Shown: positions 10,439-24,681 of the stretch, in pieces
Layout: each line of letters starts with the position of its first letter
Numbering within the stretch: position 1 is the first letter of the stretch
NCBI GenBank assembly: GCA_947095585.1
Contig: OX352766.1
Location: 558,001-622,000 of the forward strand
Length of the DNA stretch: 64,000 bases
Direction: 5' to 3'
Source of the DNA: Nephrocerus scutellatus
Lineage: Eukaryota; Arthropoda; Insecta; Diptera; Pipunculidae
Notes under the pieces: generated by a model
What the model was told of the DNA's origin: nothing
Databases searched by the model: none
The model's input: the letters and a program-made list of their open reading frames with translations, nothing else
Program-made: the position numbers and the translations under genes

Positions 10439-11360
10439 TTACTTTTTGCACTCATGCATTTTTTGAGGTTTTTGGGTCAGAAGTGGGTGCAAATTTGATA
10501 GTTTGGTCCATATATTGGTATCATTAGAAAGCTTGTATCTTAAGCTACAAAATATACTCATACTGTTGGACAGTAAAAGCAGGGCTAACATAAGTTCATC
10601 GCATTGAAACACAAATTTTTTACTTTTTGCACTCATGCATTTTTTGAGGTTTTTGGATCAGAAGTGGGTGCAAATTTGATAGTTTGGTCCATATATTGGT
10701 ATCATTAGAAAGCTTGTATCTTAAGCTACAAAATATACTCATACTGTTGGACAGTAAAAGCAGGGCTAACATAAGTTCATCGCATTGAAACACAAATTTT
10801 TTACTTTTTACACTCATGCATTTTTTGAGGTTTTTGGATCAGAAGTGGGTGCAAATTTGATAGTTTGGTCCATATATTGGTATCATTAGAAAGCTTGTAT
10901 CTTAAGCTACAAAATATACTCATACTGTTGGACAGTAAAAGCAGGGCTAACATAAGTTCATCGCATTGAAACACAAATTTTTTACTTTTTGCACTCATGC
11001 ATTTTTTGAGGTTTTTGGGTCAGAAGTGGGTGCAAATTTGATAGTTTGGTCCATATATTGGTATCATTAGAAAGCTTGTATCTTAAGCTACAAAATATAC
11101 TCATACTGTTGGACAGTAAAAGAAGGGCTAACATAAGTTCATCGCATTGAAACACAAATTTTTTACTTTTTACACTCATGCATTTTTTGAGGTTTTTGGA
11201 TCAGAAGTGGGTGCAAATTTGATAGTTTGGTCCATATATTGGTATCATTAGAAAGCTTGTATCTTAAGCTACAAAATATACTCATACTGTTGGACAGTAA
11301 AAGCAGGGCTAACATAAGTTCATCGCATTGAAACACAAATTTTTTACTTTTTACACTCAT
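10439..11360 (+). repeat. Run of 181-bp class satellite monomers
   Basis: Five consecutive units at exactly 181-bp spacing (10439, 10620, 10801, 10982, 11163). They share linked variants: ACTCATACTG, CATAAGTTC (G where the 179-bp class has C), ACACAAATTTTTTAC, often GGATCAG in the following unit, and TTTGATAG. Similar pure runs recur at 13260-14181, 16319-17059, 38929-39652 and 40550-41454. This shows locally homogenised subfamilies. Confidence 0.85.
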
Positions 11361-11394
11361 GCATTTTTTGAGGTTTTTGGATCAGAAATGGGTG

Positions 11395-14300
11395 CAAATT
11401 TGACAGTTTGGTCCATATATTGGTATCATTAGAAAGCCTGTAACTCAAGCTACAAAATATTTTTATATTGTTGGACAGTAAAAGCAAGGCTAACATAACT
11501 TCATCGCATTGAAACACATTTTTTACTTTTTACTCTCATGAATTTTTTGAGGTTTTTGGATCAGAAGTGGGTGCAAATTTGACAGTTTGGTCCATATATT
11601 GGTATCATTAGAAAGCCTGTAACTCAAGCTACAAAATATTTTTATATTGTTGGACAGTAAAAGCAAGGCTAACATAACTTCATCGCATTGAAACACAAAT
11701 TTTTTACTTTTTACTCTCATGCATTTTTTGAGGTTTTTGGATCAGAAATGGGTGCAAATTTGACAGTTTGGTCCATATATTGGTATCATTAGAAAGCCTG
11801 TAACTCAAGCTACAAAATATTTTTATATTGTTGGACAGTAAAAGCAAGGCTAACATAACTTCATCGCATTGAAACACATTTTTTACTTTTTACACTCATG
11901 AATTTTTTGAGGTTTTTGGATCAGAAGTGGGTGCAAATTTGACAGTTTGGTCCATATATTGGTATCATTAGAAAGCTTGTATCTTAAGCTACAAAATATA
12001 CTTATACTGTTGGACAGTAAAAGCAGGGCTAACATAACTTCATCGCATTGAAACACATTTTTTACTTTTTACACTCATGCATTTTTTGAGGTTTTTGGGT
12101 CAGAAGTGGGTGCAAATTTGACAGTTTGGTCCATATATTGGTATCGTTAGAAAGCTTGTATCTTAAGCTACAAAATATACTTATACTGTTGGACAGTTAA
12201 AGCAGGGCTAACATAACTTCATCGCATTGAAACACATTTTTTACTTTTTGCACTCAGACATTTTTTGAGGTTTTTGGGTCAGAAGTGGGTGCAAATTTGA
12301 CAGTTTGGTCCATATATTGGTATCGTTAGAAAGCTTGTATCTTAAGCTACAAAATATACTTATACTGTTGGACAGTTAAAGCAGGGCTAACATAAGTTCA
12401 TCGCATTGAAACACAAATTTTTTACTTTTTACACTCTTGCATTTTTTGAGGTTTTTGGGTCAGAAGTGGGTGCAAATTTGACAGTTTGGTCCATATATTG
12501 GTATCGTTAGAAAGCTTGTATCTTAAGCTACAAAATATACTTATACTGTTGGACAGTTAAAGCAGGGCTAACATAAGTTCATCGCATTGAAACACAAATT
12601 TTTTACTTTTTACTCTCATGAATTTTTTGAGGTTTTTGGATCAGAAGTGGGTGCAAATTTGACAGTTTGGTCCATATATTGGTATCATTAGAAAGCTTGT
12701 ATCTTAAGCTACAAAATATACTTATACTGTTGGACAGTAAAAGCAGGGCTAACATAACTTCATCGCATTGAAACACATTTTTTACTTTTTACTCTCATGA
12801 ATTTTTTGAGGTTTTTGGATCAGAAGTGGGTGCAAATTTGACAGTTTGGTCCATATATTGATATCATTAGAAAGCTTGTATCTTAAGCTACAAAATATAC
12901 TTATACTGTTGGACAGTAAAAGCAAGGCTAACATAACTTCATCGCATTGAAACACATTTTTTACTTTTTACACTCATGCATTTTTTGAGGTTTTTGGGTC
13001 AGAAGTGGGTGCAAATTTGACAGTTTGGTCCATATATTGGTATCGTTAGAAAGCTTGTATCTTAAGCTACAAAATATACTTATACTGTTGGACAGTTAAA
13101 GCAGGGCTAACATAACTTCATCGCATTGAAACACATTTTTTACTTTGGTCCATATATTGGTATCGTTAGAAAGCTTGTATCTTAAGCTACAAAATATACT
13201 TATACTGTTGGACAGTTAAAGCAGGGCTAACATAACTTCATCGCATTGAAACACATTTTTTACTTTTTGCACTCATGCATTTTTTGAGGTTTTTGGGTCA
13301 GAAGTGGGTGCAAATTTGATAGTTTGGTCCATATATTGGTATCATTAGAAAGCTTGTATCTTAAGCTACAAAATATACTCATACTGTTGGACAGTAAAAG
13401 CAGGGCTAACATAAGTTCATCGCATTGAAACACAAATTTTTTACTTTTTACACTCATGCATTTTTTGAGGTTTTTGGATCAGAAGTGGGTGCAAATTTGA
13501 TAGTTTGGTCCATATATTGGTATCATTAGAAAGCTTGTATCTTAAGCTACAAAATATACTCATACTGTTGGACAGTAAAAGCAGGGCTAACATAAGTTCA
13601 TCGCATTGAAACACAAATTTTTTACTTTTTGCACTCATGCATTTTTTGAGGTTTTTGGATCAGAAGTGGGTGCAAATTTGATAGTTTGGTCCATATATTG
13701 GTATCATTAGAAAGCTTGTATCTTAAGCTACAAAATATACTCATACTGTTGGACAGTAAAAGCAGGGCTAACATAAGTTCATCGCATTGAAACACAAATT
13801 TTTTACTTTTTGCACTCATGCATTTTTTGAGGTTTTTGGATCAGAAGTGGGTGCAAATTTGATAGTTTGGTCCATATATTGGTATCATTAGAAAGCTTGT
13901 ATCTTAAGCTAAAAAATATACTCATACTGTTGGACAGTAAAAGCAGGGCTAACATAAGTTCATCGCATTGAAACACAAATTTTTTACTTTTTACACTCAT
14001 GCATTTTTTGAGGTTTTTGGATCAGAAGTGGGTGCAAATTTGATAGTTTGGTCCATATATTGGTATCATTAGAAAGCTTGTATCTTAAGCTACAAAATAT
14101 ACTCATACTGTTGGACAGTAAAAGCAGGGCTAACATAAGTTCATCGCATTGAAACACAAATTTTTTACTTTTTACACTCATGCATTTTTTGAGGTTTTTG
14201 GATCAGAAATGGGTGCAAATTTGACAGTTTGGTCCATATATTGGTATCATTAGAAAGCCTGTAACTCAAGCTACAAAATATTTTTATATTGTTGGACAGT

Positions 14301-17300
14301 AAAAGCAAGGCTAACATAACTTCATCGCATTGAAACACAAATTTTTTACTTTTTACTCTCATGCATTTTTTGAGGTTTTTGGATCAGAAATGGGTGCAAA
14401 TTTGACAGTTTGGTCCATATATTGGTATCATTAGAAAGCCTGTAACTCAAGCTACAAAATATTTTTATATTGTTGGACAGTAAAAGCAAGGCTAACATAA
14501 CTTCATCGCATTGAAACACATTTTTTACTTTTTACACTCATGAATTTTTTGAGGTTTTTGGATCAGAAGTGGGTGCAAATTTGACAGTTTGGTCCATATA
14601 TTGGTATCATTAGAAAGCTTGTATCTTAAGCTACAAAATATACTTATACTGTTGGACAGTAAAAGCAGGGCTAACATAACTTCATCGCATTGAAACACAT
14701 TTTTTACTTTTTGCACTCAGGCATTTTTTGAGGTTTTTGGGTCAGAAGTGGGTGCAAATTTGACAGTTTGGTCCATATATTGGTATCGTTAGAAAGCTTG
14801 TATCTTAAGCTACAAAATATACTTATACTGTTGGACAGTTAAAGCAGGGCTAACATAACTTCATCGCATTGAAACACATTTTTTACTTTTTGCACTCAGG
14901 CATTTTTTGAGGTTTTTGGGTCAGAAGTGGGTGCAAATTTGACAGTTTGGTCCATATATTGGTATCGTTAGAAAGCTTGTATCTTAAGCTACAAAATATA
15001 CTTATACTGTTGGACAGTTAAAGCAGGGCTAACATAAGTTCATCGCATTGAAACACAAATTTTTTACTTTTTACACTCTTGCATTTTTTGAGGTTTTTGG
15101 GTCAGAAGTGGGTGCAAATTTGACAGTTTGGTCCATATATTGGTATCGTTAGAAAGCTTGTATCTTAAGCTACAAAATATACTTATACTGTTGGACAGTT
15201 AAAGCAGGGCTAACATAAGTTCATCGCATTGAAACACAAATTTTTTACTTTTTACTCTCATGAATTTTTTGAGGTTTTTGGATCAGAAGTGGGTGCAAAT
15301 TTGACAGTTTGGTTCATATATTGGTATCATTAGAAAGCTTGTATCTTAAGCTACAAAATATACTTATACTGTTGGACAGTAAAAGCAGGGCTAACATAAC
15401 TTCATCGCATTGAAACACATTTTTTACTTTTTACTCTCATGAATTTTTTGAGGTTTTTGGATCAGAAGTGGGTGCAAATTTGACAGTTTGGTCCATATAT
15501 TGATATCATTAGAAAGCTTGTATCTTAAGCTACAAAATATACTTATACTGTTGGACAGTAAAAGCAAGGCTAACATAACTTCATCGCATTGAAACACATT
15601 TTTTACTTTTTACACTCATGCATTTTTTGAGGTTTTTGGGTCAGAAGTGGGTGCAAATTTGACAGTTTGGTCCATATATTGGTATCGTTAGAAAGCTTGT
15701 ATCTTAAGCTACAAAATATACTTATACTGTTGGACAGTTAAAGCAGGGCTAACATAACTTCATCGCATTGAAACACATTTTTTACTTTTTGCACTCATGC
15801 ATTTTTTGAGGTTTTTGGGTCAGAAGTGGGTGCAAATTTGACAGTTTGGTCCATATATTGGTATCGTTAGAAAGCTTGTATCTTAAGCTACAAAATATAC
15901 TTATACTGTTGGACAGTAAAAGCAAGGCTAACATAACTTCATCGCATTGAAACACATTTTTTACTTTTTACTCTCATGAATTTTTTGAGGTTTTAGGATC
16001 AGAAGTGGGTGCAAATTTGACAGTTTGGTCCATATATTGGTATCGTTAGAAAGCTTGTATCTTAAGCTACAAAATATACTTATACTGTTGGACAGTTAAA
16101 GCAGGGCTAACATAACTTCATCGCATTGAAACACATTTTTTACTTTTTGCACTCATGCATTTTTTGAGGTTTTTGGATCAGAAGTGGGTGCAAATTTGAC
16201 AGTTTGGTCCATATATTGGTATCATTAGAAAGCCTGTAACTCAGGCTACAAAATATACTTATACTGTTGAACAGTAAAAGCAAGGCTAACATAACTTCAT
16301 CGCATTGAAACACATTTTTTACTTTTTACACTCATGCATTTTTTGAGGTTTTTGGGTCAGAAGTGGGTGCAAATTTGATAGTTTGGTCCATATATTGGTA
16401 TCATTAGAAAGCTTGTATCTTAAGCTACAAAATATACTCATACTGTTGGACAGTAAAAGCAGGGCTAACATAAGTTCATCGCATTGAAACACAAATTTTT
16501 TACTTTTTACACTCATGCATTTTTTGAGGTTTTTGGATCAGAAGTGGGTGCAAATTTGATAGTTTGGTCCATATATTGGTATCATTAGAAAGCTTGTATC
16601 TTAAGCTACAAAATATACTCATACTGTTGGACAGTAAAAGCAGGGCTAACATAAGTTCATCGCATTGAAACACAAATTTTTTACTTTTTGCACTCATGCA
16701 TTTTTTGAGGTTTTTGGGTCAGAAGTGGGTGCAAATTTGATAGTTTGGTCCATATATTGATATCATTAGAAAGCTTGTATCTTAAGCTACAAAATATACT
16801 CATACTGTTGGACAGTAAAAGCAGGGCTAACATAAGTTCATCGCATTGAAACACAAATTTTTTACTTTTTACACTCATGCATTTTTTGAGGTTTTTGGAT
16901 CAGAAGTGGGTGCAAATTTGATAGTTTGGTCCATATATTGGTATCATTAGAAAGCTTGTATCTTAAGCTACAAAATATACTCATACTGTTGGACAGTAAA
17001 AGCAGGGCTAACATAAGTTCATCGCATTGAAACACAAATTTTTTACTTTTTACACTCATGCATTTTTTGAGGTTTTTGGATCAGAAATGGGTGCAAATTT
17101 GACAGTTTGGTCCATATATTGGTATCATTAGAAAGCCTGTAACTCAAGCTACAAAATATACTTATATTGTTGGACAGTAAAAGCAAGGCTAACATAACTT
17201 CATCGCATTGAAACACAAATTTTTTACTTTTTACTCTCATGAATTTTTTGAGGTTTTTGGGTCAGAAGTGGGTGCAATTTTGACAGTTTGGTCCATATAT

Positions 17301-17340
17301 TGGTATCATTAGAAAGCTTGTAACTCAAGCTACAAAATAT
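11395..17340 (+). repeat. Block holding the intermediate hairpin subtypes
   Basis: Units with AGCCTGTAACTCAAGCT occur at 11435, 11614, 11795, 14256, 14437 and 17134. The single unit with AGCTTGTAACTCAAGCT occurs at 17315. Most of these also carry ATATTTTTATATTG in place of ATATACTTATACTG. The order of subtypes in 11.3-13.1 kb is largely repeated at 14.2-15.8 kb, so this is a duplicated multi-kilobase module. Confidence 0.75.
13141..13260 (+). repeat. 120-bp deleted satellite monomer
   Basis: The unit spacing drops to 120 bp: TACTTT is joined directly to GGTCCATATATT, removing 59 bp. A shared TTT lies at both breakpoints, consistent with slippage or microhomology-mediated deletion. The rest of the unit is ordinary. 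Confidence 0.8.
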
Positions 17341-20300
17341 TTTTATATTGTTGGACAGTAAAAGCAAGGCTAACATAACTTCATCGCATTGAAACACATT
17401 TTTTACTTTTTACTCTCATGAATTTTTTGAGGTTTTTGGATCAGAAGTGGGTGCAAATTTGACAGTTTGGTCCATATATTGGTATCATTAGAAAGCTTGT
17501 ATCTTAAGCTACAAAATATACTTATACTGTTGGACAGTAAAAGCAGGGCTAACATAACTTCATCGCATTGAAACACATTTTTTACTTTTTACACTCATGC
17601 ATTTTTTGAGGTTTTTGGGTCAGAAGTGGGTGCAAATTTGACAGTTTGGTCCATATATTGGTATCGTTAGAAAGCTTGTATCTTAAGCTACAAAATATTT
17701 TTATACTGTTGGACAGTTAAAGCAGGGCTAACATAACTTCATCGCATTGAAACACATTTTTTACTTTTTGCACTCATGCATTTTTTGAGGTTTTTGGGTC
17801 AGAAGTGGGTGCAAATTTGATAGTTTGGTCCATATATTGGTATCATTAGAAAGCTTGTATCTTAAGCTACAAAATATACTCATACTGTTGGACAGTAAAA
17901 GCAGGGCTAACATAAGTTCATCGCATTGAAACACAAATTTTTTACTTTTTACACTCATGCATTTTTTGAGGTTTTTGGATCAGAAGTGGGTGCAAATTTG
18001 ACAGTTTGGTCCATATATTGGTATCATCAGAAAGCTTGTATCTTAAGCTACAAAATATACTTATACTGTTTGACAGTAAAAGCAGGGCTAACATAACTTC
18101 ATCGCATTGAAACACATTTTTTACTTTTTGCACTCATGCATTTTTTGAGGTTTTTGGGTCAGAAGTGGGTGCAAATTTGACAGTTTGGTCCATATATTGG
18201 TATCATTAGAAAGCTTGTATCTTAAGCTACAAAATATACTCATACTGTTGGACAGTAAAAGCAGGGCTAACATAAGTTCATCGCATTGAAACACAAATTT
18301 TTTACTTTTTACACTCATGCATTTTTTGAGGTTTTTGGATCAGAAGTGGGTGCAAATTTGACAGTTTGGTCCATATATTGGTATCATTAGAAAGCTTGTA
18401 TCTTAAGCTACAAAATATACTTATACTGTTGGACAGTAAAAGCAAGGCTAACATAACTTCATCGCATTGAAACACATTTTTTACTTTTTACACTCATGCA
18501 TTTTTTGAGGTTTTTGGGTCAGAAGTGGGTGCAAAGTTGACAGTTTGGTCCATATATTGGTATCATTAGAAAGCTTGTATCTTAAGCTACAAAATATACT
18601 CATACTGTTGGACAGTAAAAGCAGGGCTAACATAAGTTCATCGCATTGAAACACAAATTTTTTACTTTTTACACTCATGCATTTTTTGAGGTTTTTGGAT
18701 CAGAAGTGGGTGCAAATTTGACAGTTTGGTCCATATATTGGTATCATTAGAAAGCTTGTATCTTAAGCTACAAAATATACTTATACTGTTGGACAGTAAA
18801 AGCAGGGCTAACATAACTTCATCGCATTGAAACACATTTTTTACTTTTTACACTCATGCATTTTTTGAGGTTTTTGGGTCAGAAGTGGGTGCAAAGTTGA
18901 CAGTTTGGTCCATATATTGGTATCATTAGAAAGCTTGTATCTTAAGCTACAAAATATACTTATACTGTTGGACAGTAAAAGAGAGGCTAACATAACTTCA
19001 TCGCATTGAAACACATTTTTTACTTTTTACACTCATGCATTTTTTGAGGTTTTTGGGTCAGAAGTGGGTGCAAAGTTGACAGTTTGGTCCATATATTGGT
19101 ATCATTAGAAAGCTTGTATCTTAAGCTACAAAATATACTCATACTGTTGGACAGTAAAAGCAAGGCTAACATAACTTCATCGCATTGAAACACATTTTTT
19201 ACTTTTTACACTCATGCATTTTTTGAGGTTTTTGGGTCAGAAGTGGGTAAAAATTTGACAGTTTGGTCCATATATTGGTATCATTAGAAAGCTTGTATCT
19301 TAAGCTACAAAATATACTCATATTGTTGGACAGTAAAAGCAAGGCTAACATAACTTCATCGCATTGAAACACATTTTTTACTTTTTACACTCATGCATTT
19401 TTTGAGGTTTTTGGGTCAGAAGTGGGTGCAAAGTTGACAGTTTGGTCCATATATTGGTATCATTAGAAAGCTTGTATCTTAAGCTACAAAATATACTCAT
19501 ACTGTTGGACAGTAAAAGCAGGGCTAACATAAGTTCATCGCATTGAAACACAAATTTTTTACTTTTTACACTCATGCATTTTTTGAGGTTTTTGGATCAG
19601 AAGTGGGTGCAAATTTGACAGTTTGGTCCATATATTGGTATCATTAGAAAGCTTGTATCTTAAGCTACAAAATATACTTATACTGTTGGACAGTAAAAGA
19701 AGGGCTAACATAACTTCATCGCATTGAAACACATTTTTTACTTTTTACACTCATGCATTTTTTGAGGTTTTTGGGTCAGAAGTGGGTGCAAATTTGACAG
19801 TTTGGTCCATATATTGGTATCATTAGAAAGCTTGTATCTTAAGCTACAAAATATACTTATACTGTTGGACAGTAAAAGCAAGGCTAACATAACTTCATCG
19901 CATTGAAACACATTTTTTACTTTTTACACTCATGCATTTTTTGAGGTTTTTGGGTCAGAAGTGGGTGCAAAGTTGACAGTTTGGTCCATATATTGGTATC
20001 ATTAGAAAGCTTGTATCTTAAGCTACAAAATATACTCATACTGTTGGACAGTAAAAGCAGGGCTAACATAAGTTCATCGCATTGAAACACAAATTTTTTA
20101 CTTTTTACACTCATGAATTTTTTGAGGTTTTTGGGTCAGAAGTGGGTGCAAATTTGACAGTTTGGTCCATATATTGGTATCATTAGAAAGCTTGTATCTT
20201 AAGCTACAAAATATACTTATACTGTTTGACAGTAAAAGCAGGGCTAACATAACTTCATCGCATTGAAACACATTTTTTACTTTTTACACTCATGCATTTT

Positions 20301-23300
20301 TTGAGGTTTTTGGGTCAGAAGTGGGTGCAAAGTTGACAGTTTGGTCCATATATTGGTATCATTAGAAAGCTTGTATCTTAACCTATAAAATATACTTATA
20401 CTGTTGGACAGTAAAAGCAAGGCTAACATAACTTCATCGCATTGAAACACATTTTTTACTTTTTACACTCATGCATTTTTTGAGGTTTTTGGGTCAGAAG
20501 TGGGTGCAAAGTTGACAGTTTGGTCCATATATTGGTATCATTAGAAAGCTTGTATCTTAAGCTACAAAATATACTCATACTGTTGGACAGTAAAAGCAGG
20601 GCTAACATAAGTTCATCGCATTGAAACACATTTTTTACTTTTTGCACTCATGCATTTTTTGAGGTTTTTGGGTCAGAAGTGGGTGCAAATTTGACAGTTT
20701 GGTCCATATATTGGTATCATTAGAAAGCTTGTATCTTAAGCTACAAAATATACTCATACTGTTGGACAGTAAAAGCAGGGCTAACATAACTTCATCGCAT
20801 TGAAACACATTTTTTACTTTATGCACTCATGCATTTTTTGAGGTTTTTGGGTCAGAAGTGGGTGCAAATTTGACAGTTTGGTCCATATATTGGTATCATT
20901 AGAAAGCTTGTATCTTAAGCTACAAAATATACTCATACTGTTGGACAGTAAAAGCAAGGCTAACATAACTTCATCGCATTGTAACACATTTTTTACTTTT
21001 TACACTCATGCATTTTTTGAGGTTTTTGGGTCAGAAGTGGGTGCAAATTTGACAGTTTGGTCCATATATTGGTATCGTTAGAAAGCTTGTATCTTAAGCT
21101 ACAAAATATACTCATATTGTTGGACAGTAAAAGCAAGGCTAACATAACTTCATCGCATTGAAACACATTTTTTACTTTTTGCACTCATGCATTTTTTGAG
21201 GTTTTTGGGTCAGAAGTGGGTACAAATTTGACAGTTTGGTCCATATATTGCTATCATTAGAAAGCTTGTATCTTAAGCTACAAAATATACTTATACTGTT
21301 GGACAGTAAAAGCAAGGCTACCATAACTTCATCGCATTGAAACACATTTTTTACTTTTTACACTCATGCATTTTTTGAGGTTTATGGGTCAGAAGTGGGT
21401 GCAAATTTGACAGTTTGGTCCATATATTGGTATCATTAGAAAGCTTGTATCTTAAGCTACAAAATATACTTATACTGTTGGACAGTAAAAGCAAGGCTAA
21501 CATAACTTCATCGCATTGAAACACATTTTTTACTTTTTACACTCATGCATTTTTTGAGGTTTTTGGGTCAGAAGTGGGTGCAAAGTTGACAGTTTGGTCC
21601 ATATATTGGTATCATTAGAAAGCTTGTATCTTAAGCTACAAAATATACTCATACTGTTGGACAGTAAAAGCAGGGCTAACATAAGTTCATCGCATTGAAA
21701 CACAAATTTTTTACTTTTTACACTCTTGCATTTTTTGAGGTTTTTGGATCAGAAGTGGGTGCAAATTTGACAGTTTGGTCCATATATTGGTATCATTAGA
21801 AAGCTTGTATCTTAAGCTACAAAATATACTTATACTGTTGGACAGTAAAAGCAAGGCTAACATAACTTCATCGCATTGAAACACATTTTTTACTTTTTAC
21901 ACTCATGCATTTTTTGAGGTTTTTGGGTCAGAAGTGGGTGCAAATTTGACAGTTTGGTCCATATATTGGTATCATTAGAAAGCTTGTATCTTAAGCTACA
22001 AAATATACTTATACTGTTGGACAGTAAAAGCAGGGCTAACATAACTTCATCGCATTGAAACACATTTTTTACTTTTTGCACTCATGCATTTTTTGAGGTT
22101 TTTGGGTCAGAAGTGGGTGCAAATTTGACAGTTTGGTCCATATATTGCTATCATTAGAAAGCTTGTATCCTAAGCTACAAAATATACTTATACTGTTTGA
22201 CAGTAAAAGCAGGGCTAACATAACTTCATCGCATTGAAACACATTTTTTACTTTTTGCACTCATGCATTTTTTGAGGTTTTTGGATCAGAAGTGGGTGCA
22301 AATTTGACAGTTTGGTCCATATATTGGTATCATTAGAAAGCCTGTAACTCAGGCTACAAAATATACTTATACTGTTGAACAGTAAAAGCAAGGCTAACAT
22401 AACTTCATCGCATTGAAACACATTTTTTACTTTTTACACTCATGCATTTTTTGAGGTTTTTGGGTCAGAAGTGGGTGCAAATTTGATAGTTTGGTCCATA
22501 TATTGGTATCATTAGAAAGCTTGTATCTTAAGCTACAAAATATACTCATATTGTTGGACAGTAAAAGCAGGGCTAACATAACTTCATCGCATTGAAACAC
22601 ATTTTTTACTTTATGCACTCATGCATTTTTTGAGGTTTTTGGGTCAGAAGTGGGTGCAAATTTGACAGTTTGGTCCATATATTGGTATCATTAGAAAGCT
22701 TGTATCTTAAGCTACAAAATATACTCATACTGTTGGACAGTAAAAGCAAGGCTAACATAACTTCATCGCATTGTAACACATTTTTTACTTTTTACACTCA
22801 TGCATTTTTTGAGGTTTTTGGGTCAGAAGTGGGTGCAAATTTGACAGTTTGGTCCATATATTGGTATCGTTAGAAAGCTTGTATCTTAAGCTACAAAATA
22901 TACTCATATTGTTGGACAGTAAAAGCAAGGCTAACATAACTTCATCGCATTGAAACACATTTTTTACTTTTTGCACTCATGCATTTTTTGAGGTTTTTGG
23001 GTCAGAAGTGGGTACAAATTTGACAGTTTGGTCCATATATTGCTATCATTAGAAAGCTTGTATCTTAAGCTACAAAATATACTTATACTGTTGGACAGTA
23101 AAAGCAAGGCTAACATAACTTCATCGCATTGAAACACATTTTTTACTTTTTACACTCATGCATTTTTTGAGGTTTTTGGATCAGAAGTGGGTGCAAATTT
23201 GACAGTTTGGTCCATATATTGGTATCATTAGAAAGCTTGTATCTTAAGCTACAAAATATACTTATACTGTTGGACAGTAAAAGCAAGGCTAACATAACTT

Positions 23301-24631
23301 CATCGCATTGAAACACATTTTTTACTTTTTACACTCATGCATTTTTTGAGGTTTTTGGGTCAGAAGTGGGTGCAAAGTTGACAGTTTGGTCCATATATTG
23401 GTATCATTAGAAAGCTTGTATCTTAAGCTACAAAATATAGTCATACTGTTGGACAGTAAAAGCAGGGCTAACATAAGTTCATCGCATTGAAACACAAATT
23501 TTTTACTTTTTACACTCATGCATTTTTTGAGGTTTTTGGATCAGAAGTGGGTGCAAATTTGACAGTTTGGTCCATATATTGGTATCATTAGAAAGCTTGT
23601 ATCTTAAGCTACAAAATATACTTATACTGTTGGACAGTAAAAGCAGGGCTAACATAACTTCATCGCATTGAAACACATTTTTTACTTTTTACACTCATGC
23701 ATTTTTTGAGGTTTTTGGGTCAGAAGTGGGTGCAAATTTGACAGTTTGGTCCATATATTGGTATCATTAGAAAGCTTGTATCTTAAGCTACAAAATATAC
23801 TTATACTGTTGGACAGTAAAAGCAGGGCTAACATAACTTCATCGCATTGAAACACATTTTTTACTTTTTGCACTCATGCATTTTTTGCGGTTTTTGGGTC
23901 AGAAGTGGGTGCAAATTTGACAGTTTGGTCCATATATTGCTATCATTAGAAAGCTTGTATCCTAAGCTACAAAATATACTTATACTGTTTGACAGTAAAA
24001 GCAGGGCTAACATAACTTCATCGCATTGAAACACATTTTTTACTTTTTACACTCATGCATTTTTTGAGGTTTTTGGATCAGAAGTGGGTGCAAATTTGAC
24101 AGTTTGGTCCATATATTGGTAACATTAGAAAGCCTGTAGCTCAGGCTACAAAATATACTCATATTGTTGGACAGTAAAAGCAAGGCTAACATAACTTCAT
24201 CGCATTGAAACACATTTTTTACTTTTTACACTCATGCATTTTTTGAGGTTTTTGGGTCAGAAGTGGGTGCAAATTTGACAGTTTGGTCCATATATTGGTA
24301 TCATTAGAAAGCTTGTATCTTAAGCTACAAAATATACTTATACTATTGGACAGTAAAAGCAGGGCTAACATAACTTCATCGCATTGAAACACATTTTTTA
24401 CTTTTTGCACTCATGAATTTTTTGAGGTTTTTGGGTCAGAAGTGGGTGCAAATTTGACAGTTTGGTCCATACATTGGTATCGTTAGAAAGCTTGTATCTT
24501 AAGCTACAAAATATACTTATACTGTTGAACAGTTAAAGCAGGGCTAACATAACTTCATCGCATTGAAACACATTTTTTACTTTTTGCACTCATGCATTTT
24601 TTGAGGTTTTTGGGTCAGAAGTGGGTGCAAA

Positions 24632-24681
24632 GGATTCGTATGAAACTCGGAATGTAGGACTAATATGTGACTATAAGACTT
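24632..24681. other. 50-bp foreign patch replacing satellite sequence
   Basis: Between GTGGGTGCAAA and GCTACAAAATATACTC the expected 50 bp are replaced by exactly 50 bp of unrelated sequence (starts GGATTCGTATGAAACTCGG, ends CTATAAGACTT). Position-by-position identity to the monomer is at chance level, and it is not the reverse complement of the missing part. The duplicated block at offset +10227 (34859-34908) has the normal sequence. It may be an assembly or consensus artefact, or a real replacement. Confidence 0.85.
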
